DNA of 64,000 bases from Anaspis maculata (Eukaryota; Arthropoda; Insecta; Coleoptera; Scraptiidae): positions 24,258,635-24,322,634 of the forward strand of contig OX421967.1 in NCBI GenBank assembly GCA_949128115.1. The letters run 5' to 3'. Made by a program: the position numbers and the translations under genes. Numbering within the stretch: the stretch's first letter is position 1; each line of letters begins with the position of its first letter. Below are positions 1 to 11,000 of the stretch, piece by piece. The notes under the pieces were generated by a model. That model saw nothing but the letters and a program-made list of their open reading frames with translations. It had not been told where the DNA came from and ran no database searches.

Positions 1-720
1 ATTGAATTCTCTCTCTGAAAAAATATTCTTAACCCTTCCTTTTTTCTGAAATTCTTTGACTGTCTCATTCTATATTCTCGACCCCTCAGTTTTCCTCAGT
101 TTAGTCAGCGTCATCTCAGATAGCATCGAAGAAAAAAAATCGGTGGAAAAAGTGCTACCCAAACTCACCTCTTTGTTCTCCCCCACCCCAACTTTAAAAT
201 TCAACAAGATACCACCTACTTTGTGATACATCAAATTGAAGGAAATTGAATTTTAATCCCGAGAACAATTTTTTGAACATTTTCAACCCCTTCCCCAAAT
301 AATTGAACATTCGAAATATTTTAGGAGAGAAAGGGGGTTTTTTGAAAATTTTGACATTATTTTGTTAAGGAAGAGAATTCAATTTCCTTCAATTTGATGT
401 ATCACAAAGTAGGTAGTGTCATTTTTGATTTAGAAGCTGTGGTGGGGGGAAGCGAAGGGGTTCGCGAAGGGGTGAATATGGGTGGCGCCTTTTCTACAGA
501 AAATTCTCTTCCTCGATGCTGTGCAGGATGACGTTGACTGCAATGAAGAAAATGAGAGGTGAAGAATATTAAATTGGACACTTAGACTTTTAGGAAAATA
601 GGAGGTGGGGTTAAAATTCTTGAAAATATTTTTTCAGAAAGATAATTTGATTCTCTTTGATTTGATATTTGATGTATCGCAAAGTAGATGGTGTCATTTA
701 AATTTTATTATTGGGGAGGG
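1..720. repeat. Large inverted-repeat (foldback) element, cut by the window start
   Basis: The left arm (about 1-253) is the reverse complement of the right arm (about 374-720), with a loop of about 120 bp. The best-conserved inner arms carry ACTTTGTGATACATCAAATT near 219 and its complement near 395. The match continues outward through a C-rich/G-rich pair at 178-190 and 440-452 and through GTCATC...GCATCGA near 110 and 510. A further partial copy of the inner arm sits at about 660-700. Nothing in it looks coding. The real left end lies outside the window, and the element type is not recognised beyond being a foldback. Confidence 0.75.
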
Positions 721-1023
721 TGAGGGTGAGGAGGCTGAAGGAGGATAGAAATTCGCCAATGTATGTTTCAGGTGTCCCCCTCGATATAAAAATCGACTTG
801 TCCGAGCTTTCATCAAAGAAATGAGGTGAAATGCCCAAGAACCTCTTTGTTGTGTTTTCGTTGGGCCACCCTGTATGTCTTCTATTAAAAGTAGTTCGAC
901 CTATTGACCTATGCCATTGAAAACTACTACTTATTTATTACCTCATAAAACCATTTTCCCCCTTGATGTGACCGCTCGGTTAGTACACGCCAAAGTACAA
1001 CAGAGCGCATAGAGAAAAGTCAC

Positions 1024-1095
1024 CTGCCGCGGTGGGATTTGAACTCCGGACAAAACCATAATATTAAAAGTACGCGCCTATGCATCTTGAGCTGA
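1024..1095 (-). mobile_element. tRNA-derived SINE head (fragment)
   Basis: On the minus strand a box-A-like stretch (AGCTCAAGATGCATAGGCGC) is followed about 35 bases later by a box-B-like stretch (GGAGTTCAAATCCCACC), the internal RNA polymerase III promoter layout of a tRNA. The flanks do not pair into a proper acceptor stem, so this is a tRNA-derived SINE head rather than a working tRNA gene. The tail cannot be delimited. Confidence 0.5.
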
Positions 1096-1499
1096 CTTGA
1101 CGGAATTGAAACCATATCTACCATATCTGCCATATGATGCTGCCATGTCACATTCTATAACGGATGGACTTGATGGCGGGATAGGTATTTGTGTATCAGA
1201 AAAATAAAATATTCAGGTACAAAGCTGGAATCGAAAGGTGGTTGTATCGTTGAGTTGAAAATTTGACAGCCATTTGAATGCGCGTTAACTCGAAATGTAC
1301 GGTAGCCATTGCCGCAACCTAACAGCTCTATTGTCTTGACAATGATTTTCGTTTCGTCAAGTTGGGCGTCGATCGGCGAGTACAATCCTGTCATTCCTGT
1401 CGGCACATTTTAATCGCGCTTCAATAATTCTTACAAACGTCGTCAAACCATTATTTTTTGGAAAGTAGGTGCTTTTAATTCCGTCACGTCAGGTCAAGG
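1085..1499. mobile_element. MITE-like element with about 30-bp terminal inverted repeats
   Basis: The left end (TTGAGCTGACTTGACGGAAT) matches the reverse complement of the right end (TTGACCTGACGTGACGGAAT) near 1480-1499. The 415-bp interior has no transposase. An 83-codon open frame on the minus strand (1155-1406) shows no recognisable domain and is not called as a gene. It lies just 3' of exon 2 of the DM4/12 gene. Confidence 0.6.
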
Positions 1500-1576
1500 G
1501 TTTTTAGTAATGTTAATTATTAGTAGGTTGATGTGTAGGCAGTTGTGTAGTTTTTATGAATATAACAAAATTTTAC

Positions 1577-4500
1577 CTTTCGAAGAATTCGATGGCGTAT
1601 TTGTAAAAATATTCGCGGTTGATGTCGATCTGGTCGAACGATTTGGCTCGGATGATCTTGGGCATCAGCAGGGTCAGGTTCCACGGCAGGTCGATGTTTT
1701 GTTGGAAACAGCAGCTGAAAATGATCGGCCGACTGGGAAGCACCACAGGTACGGATAGTCCGACTGTGAGCTGAAATCATATGCAGGGTATCAATGTTAT
1801 CGTTGGTTTTATGAACATCCAAACAAACAAAAACTGAACATGAATAGTAATTATGAAACTAGCTGTGCGTTTCTTGCTCTAGATGGAAGAAAATATGAAT
1901 GCATTTCTGAGATTGAATTGATTTTTGGGAGAAAAGTTTTCTAAATCGGTCGAACGGTTTTCGCTTTCGACTTTCCCACTCTGGAAAAACTGAAAATGTT
2001 CAACTCTTTATCCTGTGAACCGATTTTCACCATTTGTTTAAACCAAAACCGGCATGGCATATCGAGACCGGACTCAAATGATGGAGCTCAAAAGTATAAA
2101 GGTCGACAGGTGCGATTTACCATCATTTCCCGTTCGACTGCTACGAATTTCCAAAGTTTTTTTGCGATCTGCACTTGCGGCTGGAGTAGACGTGCATTTG
2201 ACAAGAGAATTTCGGCATGGTCAAAGGGGCGGATTTGCATCCGAACGACAACTGGCATGCAGTTGCGTTTTTGTATTTTTTTTTGGCTTAGCAAAAAAGT
2301 TGTTCTTCTTACTATCATGTGATCAAATGAATTCTTATTTTAGGTAAGCTGTGGCCTAGCCGAACGCAGCTTCACACCTCTGAATTTGACCAGGTCACAG
2401 CCTACCTAAAATAAGAATTCATTTGATCACACGATACTAGCCGTAAACTAGGCTGTTATTGATCTGCTTAGAGGTCGTGAAGTGATTTTTCACAACCAGT
2501 ATGTTTTTTTTTATGGGCTTGTTCTTATTGGTTTTTCGTGCTCATTGAAATTTTCCAGATTAATCCTGGACCACCCTGTATAATATACTGGATGATATAC
2601 TGTTAAGGTGCGTTCAGTCAGCTTATTTAGCCGCAAGATTCAATTTTAGCCGTAAGCGCTCTATCGATTATTGGCTGTTCTGAGGAGGCTGGTTCGTAAG
2701 AACCAATGGGCGTCGCTGCGCTTGCGACTAAAACTAAAACTTGCGGCTAAATAAAGTGACTGAACCCATCCTTACGAGCGGCGATTCTGGATAACACGCG
2801 ATCTTTCTAGACTCTTCCCGCTAGGTCGCAGTGTACAAGTGCGGAGCGTTCTGGTGTGTTCCAGACCGCGCGTATAGGCCGTTTCCAGTGCAACTGAATG
2901 GAGACTTCAGCAGTAGTTCAAGCTACATCTGTCCATTTTGGCGGAGGTGCAACACACCAGAACACACGGGAAGCACGCGAAAGGTGTGTGATTATTCGGG
3001 AGTCGTCTAGAAACCATAATTATGCCGGGTCACTATGGAATTTGCTGGAGGATGATGGAAAGTTCGGGAACACTAATCGGAGGCATATATAAGCACCGTC
3101 CTCAGCGCGACAGTCAGTTATGAATTGGAAGTGATCGAGGGCGAAACAAGCAAGTAGTAACCTGCGATATTCCTAGTGAATAATTGTTGGCGTGTATTTA
3201 TTGTAGTACGCAGTAATAAACAGTGTGTTTTAAAACGGTAGTCTCAGTTATAATCGAACCCGTACGCGAAATACGTAACAATACTATTTCAAGTTATTAT
3301 GGGACAAGTTTCGACCCCCTGAAATTCCCCTGCACAATTGCTAAAATTTTTGTTTGATTATGAAGTTGGCTGATTTTTTTTTCCGATATTATTTTCAAAT
3401 TCCAACTAGCCACTCGAAGGGACCGCAACAGATTTTATTTTTCTAGGTATCTTTCTCAGTAACTAAATTTTTGTATCTATTTCGACTCGACACTTTCTTG
3501 CATTTGAGGACGGTTTGTCAACTGTGAACAATTTTCAACAACAGATATACATCTCCAAGCTTTGTCTATATGGGAGAGTTCTAAAAAAATACAGCAGTTT
3601 TGCTATGAATCCGATAACCTCTGATGCTTGAGTGACTCCTCCGCCAGTTGCACGGGTTTGTGGCTTACCCCCCAAGTCGGAGTCTCCGGGCTTGTGGCTT
3701 ATCCCTGAGTAAAAGTCACCAGCGACTATCGTAGCAATCTTCATCTTTCATTAATGGTTCAACATATCTGGCTCGTTACTTCGCTAGTCGAATCTCATAT
3801 AGTTCGATTTGACACCTATTCGGTCTATAAGTCAACTAACTATAAACAATTTTCAACAACAAATATGCAAGTACATATTTTTTCTTTGTTGTTAAATCTT
3901 CTGTATTTTCCAAAGGATTCGACATATCAAGCTCGTTACTTCGTTGATCGAATCTCATCTAAATATTTCGGCTCGATATTTTTTTCATTTCAGGGTAATC
4001 GGTCAACTGTAAACAATTTTTAACAAACAGGATTGTTTGTTTTTTCTGTGTGAAAAAAATGGAAACTTATCTCAAACTCCAAAACCCACGTTTCATGAGC
4101 TCGCCAACTTTGGCATTCTGTTCATTTGAACTGGATTGGAAGTGAGTTGCGAAGTGGCTTTTAGAAAATGTCAGCTAAGTTTGATTTTGACAGCTCTCAA
4201 GTGGGCTTTCAGCTGATGGAGTTGGCTTTAGAAACCATGTTGTTATCATTTAGAACGAGTGTATTGGCCGAGTGATTTTGGTTACCACAGCCAACCCCGA
4301 ATTCCATTTTTTACTCGCATGACTCACAATAATACATAAGCTAATAGGCTATCACTATTCCCCTCAAAACATTCCCCCTCCATTTCTCTCATTCATTACA
4401 GAGGCATCATAGATACTTAAATCAAAACAGCACTGGGATTAGAACCCGGAACCTCCCGCTTCGCAAGCAGCCTCGCAACGGCTTGCGCCACGAATCTGTC

Positions 4501-4671
4501 TTATTTTCAAATACCATACGAAAATCCCTAGACACATTTCTAGCTTACCTGCATGACTGTGGTTCTAGGAAATATGAGGGACCTCTTCGCGATTTTATGT
4601 TCGGTGTCATTTTGGCAATCGTGGAGCACGCACAGCGAACCGAACAGAACCAGACCCAATAAAGTCTTCAT
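1577..4671 (-). CDS. DM4/DM12 family secreted protein, 3'-incomplete
   Basis: Two exons are readable. Exon 1 (4671-4549) starts at an ATG and encodes 41 residues: a signal peptide (MKTLLGLVLFGSLCVLHDC), then a dibasic KR followed by SLIFPRTTVMQ, the typical opening of insect DM4/12 proteins. It ends CAG|gtaagc in phase 0. Exon 2 (1770-1577) follows the acceptor tttcag and reads LTVGLSVPVVLPSRPIIF..., then an LPWN motif and a Tyr-rich end (YFYKYAIEFFER) before gtaaaa in phase 2. In this family (PF07841) a Cys-rich segment with a CxxRxxCE motif should follow. I could not find it in 1-1576, so the last exon is probably outside the window. Function in the family is poorly known; most members look secreted. 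The 2.8-kb intron carries a hairpin element and a solo LTR. Confidence 0.7.
2315..2434. mobile_element. TA-flanked hairpin MITE, copy A
   Basis: This is a 120-bp near-palindrome flanked by TA (2313-2314 and 2435-2436). The arms (TGTGATCAAATGAATTCTTA and its complement) are about 40 bp and meet at a core reading GGTAAGCTGTG...CACAGCCTACC. The core and size match copy B at 8668. It lies in the intron of the DM4/12 gene. No coding capacity. Confidence 0.8.
2606..2772. mobile_element. 167-bp MITE nested in the solo LTR
   Basis: The terminal inverted repeats are about 45 bp. The left end begins AGGTGCGTTCAGTCAGCTTA; the right end is its imperfect complement, ending GACTGAACCCATCCT. It is flanked by TA (2604-2605 and 2773-2774). 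Excision in silico joins TGT-TA-CGAGCGG and repairs the LTR terminus, which proves the insertion boundary. It has no coding capacity. Confidence 0.85.
3058..3119 (+). promoter_or_regulatory. LTR core promoter with a perfect heat-shock element
   Basis: A three-unit heat-shock element (GAA-AG-TTC-GG-GAA) occupies 3058-3070. A TATA box (TATATAA) follows at 3086-3092 and an arthropod initiator (TCAGTT) at 3114-3119, about 30 bp downstream of the TATA box. Two degenerate heat-shock-like clusters lie upstream at 2805-2817 and 2849-2861. The spacing is what a Drosophila hsp70-type promoter shows. Heat inducibility is inferred. Confidence 0.65.
3470..4030. repeat. Degenerate tandem repeat, three partial copies
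   Basis: Three segments (about 3480-3545, 3805-3870 and 3960-4030) share the theme GTCAACTGTGAACAATTTTC followed by AACAACAGATAT. Copies two and three also share the preceding stretch GCTCGTTACTTCG...CGAATCTCAT. No gene is seen here or in the flanking sequence to 4420. Confidence 0.5.
4425..4500 (-). mobile_element. tRNA-derived SINE head
   Basis: The minus strand reads GTGGCGCAAGCCGTTGCGAG (box-A-like) and then GGTTCTAATCCC (box B), the spacing of a tRNA. It differs in sequence from the other SINE-like heads at 1.0, 47.5 and 61.3 kb. The acceptor stems do not pair. It lies in intron 1 of the DM4/12 gene, just 3' of exon 1. Confidence 0.5.
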
Positions 4672-4850
4672 GGTGATACATTAAAACTGTTTTTCTCGTC
4701 GCCGCACCATTCCAGCCGCTTTTCTCACCCTAATGACCAACGTAAACATTTCAACTGTACTTTAGGAGCTTCGTTGTGTTTGTTTGAACAATTGTTTATT
4801 ACAATTAGATAAAAAGTGGAACACTCACTCAGTCTAGTGACAAACATTTC

Positions 4851-4856
4851 TTTATT
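4851..4856 (-). terminator. Candidate poly(A) signal of the fatty acyl-CoA reductase gene
   Basis: AATAAA on the minus strand, about 235 nt after the reductase stop codon, gives a 3' UTR of ordinary length. A second candidate exists near 4793. Confidence 0.45.
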
Positions 4857-5091
4857 GGTTCTGTTTGCACCGCATAAATGACAATGATATAACAATTTAA
4901 CAATAATAATAATAAAACTATAGGCTAAGGTACAAATCTTCATAAATATATTTTGTCGGTAGGACTTTGAAAAACTGGAAAGCGCAAGTCTACAATTTCC
5001 AATTTTCTAACGTCTCACCCCCTCGTCACTATGTACAATAATACCAGAGATACTGGGTTAAATTTGTTAGGCAGTCTTAGTAATAAAATGA

Positions 5092-8000
5092 TCAAATCAG
5101 AAATTCGTATAAACTTGTGACGACGAACCACAGAAGCCGGAAGAATACGTAGAAAGCCACGACGCGGACGACTTGGTGGCACCAATACAGCCTCTGCCAT
5201 TTGACCTTTGCGTCTTCGAGCGTCTCCATCGGATCCTGCAGCAAGTAAATCCTGATGCCTTTCAGGTACGTTTTGAAGAACTCGTTCCAGTCCAGTTTCT
5301 TCAAGTCACAGAAGAAGATCTCCTGGTCTTTTTCCGACATGCTGTCTATCAGATGTCTCGTGCGGTCGTTCCTGAACGTCCAATTTCTCGTGCAAAAATA
5401 CGAAATGACCTTGGTGAATTTGTGGATTTTTTTGTATATCTTCAGCATCTTGGGTGATTTGCCGATGCAGATCAAGGCGCCATCTACTAGAATCGCGGGC
5501 AAATAGTGAAGGAAGATCGTGGTGAGGAAGTATCCAATGGCGGTGGGCTGCAGAGTCAGGTAGTAGTACCAGATGGCTTTGACGCTCGGCTGGGGGACTC
5601 CGTAGAATTCGGACAGGTGCATGAAACGTCCCCAAGTTATCGGCATGTCGTTGCTAGACTCGTAGTTGTACACGGGAATTTCCGGAGCTTCGGTTTCCGG
5701 CTCAATTTGTTTCAGTTTTTTGTACTCCTTGAAGCTCTCCCCGACTTCCCATGCAGCCGCTATCAGCGAATTGACGCACATGTCGACGGGAATCACATTG
5801 GCGTTGACTTCTGGGTCGCAGTGCAGGGTTCTGAGTACTCCGGTGCCTGCTCCAGCGCTGACTCCCGTTGGTCCGTAGAAATTGTTGATCCATGCCCTGA
5901 TCGGTTCCCTGTAAGTTGATACGACTATTTGAGGCGTTAATTTTTCTTATCAAGTGAGCTCTGAATAAGTTACCTATGGCTGGTCGAAACACTCCGACAG
6001 GTAAGTCGTGACCTTCCTGACGAATGATGTCCTCAGCTACGGCTTTGGTGTAGGTGTACGTGTTTGGCCATTTGTCTAAAAGACTAAAAAAAAAAACATC
6101 AAAATCAAGTTTTCTCACAGAGTCAAGTCTTATAGAACTCGGAAGAATTAATATCTACTTACACTGGAGTTATGTTGTCCAACAGTTTTTCGTTTAAGGC
6201 TTCGCTTAGAACGATCAGCTTTCGACTGTCAACTGGACTGTGGCAGAGACGTTCTTCGATTACTTTGTACGGCACGTTGGCGTAGGCCGTGGAGATGTGC
6301 ATGTATGACTTCAAATTTGACATTTGCCGAGACAAATTCAACAGATCCATAGGACTGCGCACGTTGATCGCCACGGCCATCTTGAGTTTTTCGTCGAATT
6401 TTACTGTAGCTGCTACATGGAAAACCACGTTTATCTGTAACAAAACTAAAATTGAAGAATTGCTATTCGTGATTTAAATTACTTCTTCTCGCCACAGCAT
6501 AGCTGCCAAAATCGGCATGCGTTGACAATGGCTGGGTGTCATTGTTAAGTTAGTCAGTTGTGTCGGTATATGGGAAGCAGCGCCTATAGTGCATAGATCT
6601 GATCACCTAAATGCCACAGCCATATCTACAGGGTGATTAAAAAATGGCGCATTTCCTCCCGTGTACATTGTGGGAGACATTTAGGGAGCACGGAAAAAAT
6701 AGTGAAAAAAAATTGGCTCATTTATCCTTCGAGTTATGAAGAGGTGAAGTTGAGAATTTAACTTCTTCAATTTGCATGATTTCAAAGCAAAGCATTGTTA
6801 CTTGCGAAGAGTCACATGTCGTTAGTAGTTCCTGATTGAAAATTTCTCTTGCAACTGAGATTTGAGTCGTATTTTCATATTTCAAAATTCGTCTTCCACC
6901 CCAAAAGTGCCGTGAAAATACATTTGGCAAGTATGTTTGGTATGGTCTGGCAGGTTCTACAGAGTTTCCAGGGTGACAATCCCAACAATACAATAATGCT
7001 ATTGTGATGTACCTCTTTGATCTAAAGGTGCCAGGTAGGTACTAATGCAATGCTGCCAGATTGGACAGATTTGTTTTTGTTAATAACTTGCAAATCGAAG
7101 CCGATTAATTTTTTTCATTATTTTTCCCATGCTCTGTCAACGTCCATTATAACGTGCCCGAAAGGAAATGCGCCATTTTTGAATCACCCTGTATATTTAA
7201 AAAAAAACTGGCAAATTGTTTGAAAATGATCATGTTCAGGTTTATTTGAAAGGTCAGTTTTGTCATAGGAACACAAATTTGGAATTCGCTTATTGACAGG
7301 TGTCAGTCATCCTTGGGGAAAAATTGCACATGTTGAACTGTACTGACAGTAAGCATGGACCAATAGCAGGGGCCTCTTGGCGAGTTTCCCTGGCGACTAG
7401 AGCAAAAAGTGCCGACTTTTGTTCCCAGTAGAAAACGCTAGAATACATGCACGGGAAGTGACGTCACAGTGCCGATCTGTCCAGATCTCTTCCACAGGTA
7501 CCTGCATGCAATATGAAAATATGCTTTCGTTGCATTAACCAACGCGTGCATTGTGGAAATTCCTTCAGTGTCGTAATCTGTCTTGCCGATCTGTCAACAC
7601 ACCTACTACTACACCGCCTGACAGTTGTTGGCACCTCCTGTAGGCTGTATCTGCCGAGACTGAATGCGTTTTGAATCGAAATTTCCCGGCGTGCTTTTTC
7701 CCAACTGTTCAGTATGCGCTGACCCAATCGACAATCAAGGTAATTGGTACGTACCCGCGGTTCATGTTAATGGAGAAGCAAGCATCAAAACACAAACAAA
7801 TCATAATAGGTCGGTACTTATCTAATAATATTTAAATGCACTGAATGTCTCTGGGAATTCCTTAAAATTTGAAGCAGTCAACGGCTAAAGAAAACCGGAA
7901 GTTGAGCAAGTATAAATTTTTTAATTGCAGTTGACGGCGAGAACGCCTCTGGAGAACACTAGAATAGGATCAGTGATTCACAGGGCATTGCTAAATAATT

Positions 8001-11000
8001 CTTGATAATTTCGAAGAAACTCGGACAACGGCAGACCGTAAGTTTGAGGGAATGGGAAAGTGAATGGTTTTAATTTTTGTTTCAAAAAAGTTCAGACTAC
8101 TAAATACTGCTGATTTGTCAGTCTCATTTATGGTGTGATTCTCTAAAAAATTACATTCCATAAAGACTTTGTTACGTTGTTATTACCTAGGCAACAGCCA
8201 ATGGCCGACACGAATATTCACATAACAGAGCGTTTATGGAAAGTTATTTTTTTACAGAATAGCACTATAGTCTGTTTTAGGAATAGGCTGTTGGAAATAG
8301 GACAGGAAGCACCGAGTACTCCCAGCGTCAGATCAGTGAACCCTTTCAAACTTTGGATTTTTGTTGTGTATCGCCATGGAAACACCGCAAGGAGTGATGG
8401 CAGCGTTAAATGGTGTCACATAGCGTCGAAGCCGTCAAGGCCTACTTGCGAAAATGAAATTTTCACGCTGCTCAGTTCGCAGTTCCTCAATGTCTGTAAT
8501 TTGGGAAGCAAAAACATGTTTCATTATCCCCTAAAATCCCACCAACAAAGCCGGTAAAGTTGGCAAAACTTGAGTATCATGGGTTCGAACTCCCCATACA
8601 ATAAAGAGAGGCTGTGTTCTGCATACAACTTGATGCCATTGTAGTTTTCCCCTCACAGAGACATCTACCATGCGATCAACAAAATTCGGAATTGGGGTAG
8701 GCTGTGCCCTGGCCGAAAGCAGCTTGACATCCTGAAATTTGACCAGGTCACAGCCTACCCCAATTCTGAATTTTGTGATCGCATGGTACAAAGTTACATA
8801 GCCATCACTGAGGCAGATAGCAAAACCAAAAATCAGATCTAGATCATGGATAGGCGATATTATTATGATTGATATGAAGGCACTCGTTTCTAGATGTTCC
8901 TCCCCAAGAAGAGTGGCGCAGACTTCTTCAGCGACCGTTACTTAAAGATCAGTGATACCTATTTCTCCTTAAATGTTCAAGGTGAAACAGACAAGCATCG
9001 GAAAAGCTGAAAAAATGATCGTCGCCGAGAGCCTAATATTCACTGAGAGAAGTGGAGATATTCTGCTATGTATTCCAAAACCAAACGTAATACCAACGAT
9101 AGTCAGATACGTATTTCCGTCAATCCATGCCCCACCCCGTTAGGCCTAATTTACATGGTGGGAGTGGCTTACATGCGCGGAGTATCAGCGTTAGATTTGG
9201 TTTTCTGCACAAAAAGAAATTCTGTTCATTCTTGCTCGATAGGCAGGAAAACCTGGCTGTGAACATCATCGGAAACTTCGAGGTGCTTGTGACAGTGAAA
9301 ATTTATCTTGCCTGCCAATAGGGTGATTGCATGCAGAGGTAGTTTATGGCAAAATGTCAATAGTGTCATTGTCATCTGTCAAGTTTCATCCATGTTGTAG
9401 CCAACGTCAACCGGACTAACCTCACTTGATACTGTAATTTTTACGTGTTTTGTTCACATACTGTTTTGATCGGCGTTTACGAGATCAAAATTGTGATTTC
9501 TAATCAATCTATCATTCTAACAATGCTTTATACCTGTTATGTGCTATGTGCTCCAATGCAATTCCACAACAAATGTCAAAACATAACTATCGACCCTTGC
9601 GCTGCCTGCCGGTGATCAGGTGAACGAATTTCATGCAATCACCCTATTCGACACACGGATCTCTTGATCAATATTGCAATAGACCGGAGAAGTGATGACG
9701 TCACAACATGGCAACATGGCCAGCAGTTGACATTTTCTGGAGGCCAACGTCACATGAACGTGACGTATCTATGTTTGGTTGTGTTTGGCATGACATTTTC
9801 TGGAGGTTCACAACAAAAGTCACAAAAGTCAGTGCAAAATGGCAGTGAGCATTGCTGAAATTGCCAGCCTAAGAGACAGCCAGCGTCATACAGGCGGACT
9901 TGGTTGCAAAAAGGCCAGACATAGCCCAACTCATTGACAGAGAGCTGCGCAAAGCTGCAATCAGAATCACCAGTGCCTACAGAACGGTTCCGCATGATGC
10001 AGCCTCGGATGCAGCCCGAGCGCTCTCGGGTATCCCACCCTTCGCCCCGATGCTTGCGATTAGAGAAAACAGGAAACAAGCCTAGGAGTGCCCACCAGCA
10101 AACCAGAAAGCAGAAACAAGGCCAGTGAGCAGTTCGTCGAGCAGTAGCAACGGCAGTGGAACGCCTTGGTTCAAAGTTGGATGAAAGAAATACTGGGGAG
10201 CCTCAAAAGCCTCAGCGCCAGGACAACGCGGAATACGCTCGTTTTCATTGTAACGGTCCATCAAGGCAGCGAGAAGACCTCGAAGAAAAACTGGGCAGGA
10301 GAATCGCCGTCGACAATCTCGTTCATGAGATGCTCAGAGGCAAAGAGCAATGGATCGCAGTGCAGTTTATGGTTAGCAGTTTTTAGTTTATAGCAATATA
10401 GTTTGATTTCCTCCACCTGATATAGCCCAAAATATGAATATTTTTTGTTATATCCATTTCCGTTATTTACCTTCGCAAAAATTTGACAAACACATGACAA
10501 ACACAAACAGAGAAACGTCAAGTGCATGCCACGTGCCGTGCATCCCACGGTCATGTCACGTTTGACGTTGGCCTCCAGAAAATGTCAACCGCCGGCCATG
10601 TTGCCGTGTTGTGACGTCACACTTCTTCGGTCTATAGTTATCCAGGAAATTGAGAGAGAGTGAGAAAAAACATTGCTAGGAGGAGGAGACCAGATCATAA
10701 CTAACTACTTTGATGCTTTTCCATCACTTTTTAGTTGAGAGTGGATTGTAAAACCGAGGCAGCCCCAAATGAGTGGTCGTGATAGGCTATGGCGCTAAAA
10801 TCTGAAACGCTTCTAAATTAGCACTTTTATCGAGGCTACCAAAAGTGCACTCTGGGTTATTCATTGCCGAATTAAGCAAGACAACTCATGAATTTCAGAT
10901 TGACGGAACGTTGAGCGAGCCGGTTATTCAGAGTATAATTTATTCCTAGGTTTATTCACTACAACGGGTGATGTGTCAAATTGTATGGCAAGATACAAGG

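Larger units (their letters stand above)
2601..3280 (+). mobile_element. Solo LTR of an LTR retrotransposon
   Basis: The unit starts TGTTA and ends CGTAACA, and is flanked by a 4-bp direct repeat ATAC (2597-2600 and 3281-3284). Removing the nested MITE (2606-2772 plus one TA copy) restores TGTTACG at the start, a perfect inverted match to the CGTAACA end, and leaves an LTR of about 511 bp. On the plus strand it contains a TATA box, an initiator and a polyadenylation signal (AATAAA at 3215-3220) in the correct U3-R-U5 order. No internal retrotransposon sequence is adjacent, so it is a solo LTR left by recombination. Its promoter points antisense to the DM4/12 gene in whose intron it sits. The superfamily is not assigned. 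Confidence 0.8.

Noticed and set aside
1155..1406. 83-codon minus-strand frame as the last DM4/12 exon
   Set aside because: It lacks the Cys-rich CxxRxxCE signature and sits inside a MITE.
2898..3092. 64-codon open frame on the plus strand
   Set aside because: It lies inside the solo LTR and overlaps the heat-shock element and TATA box; there are no protein features.
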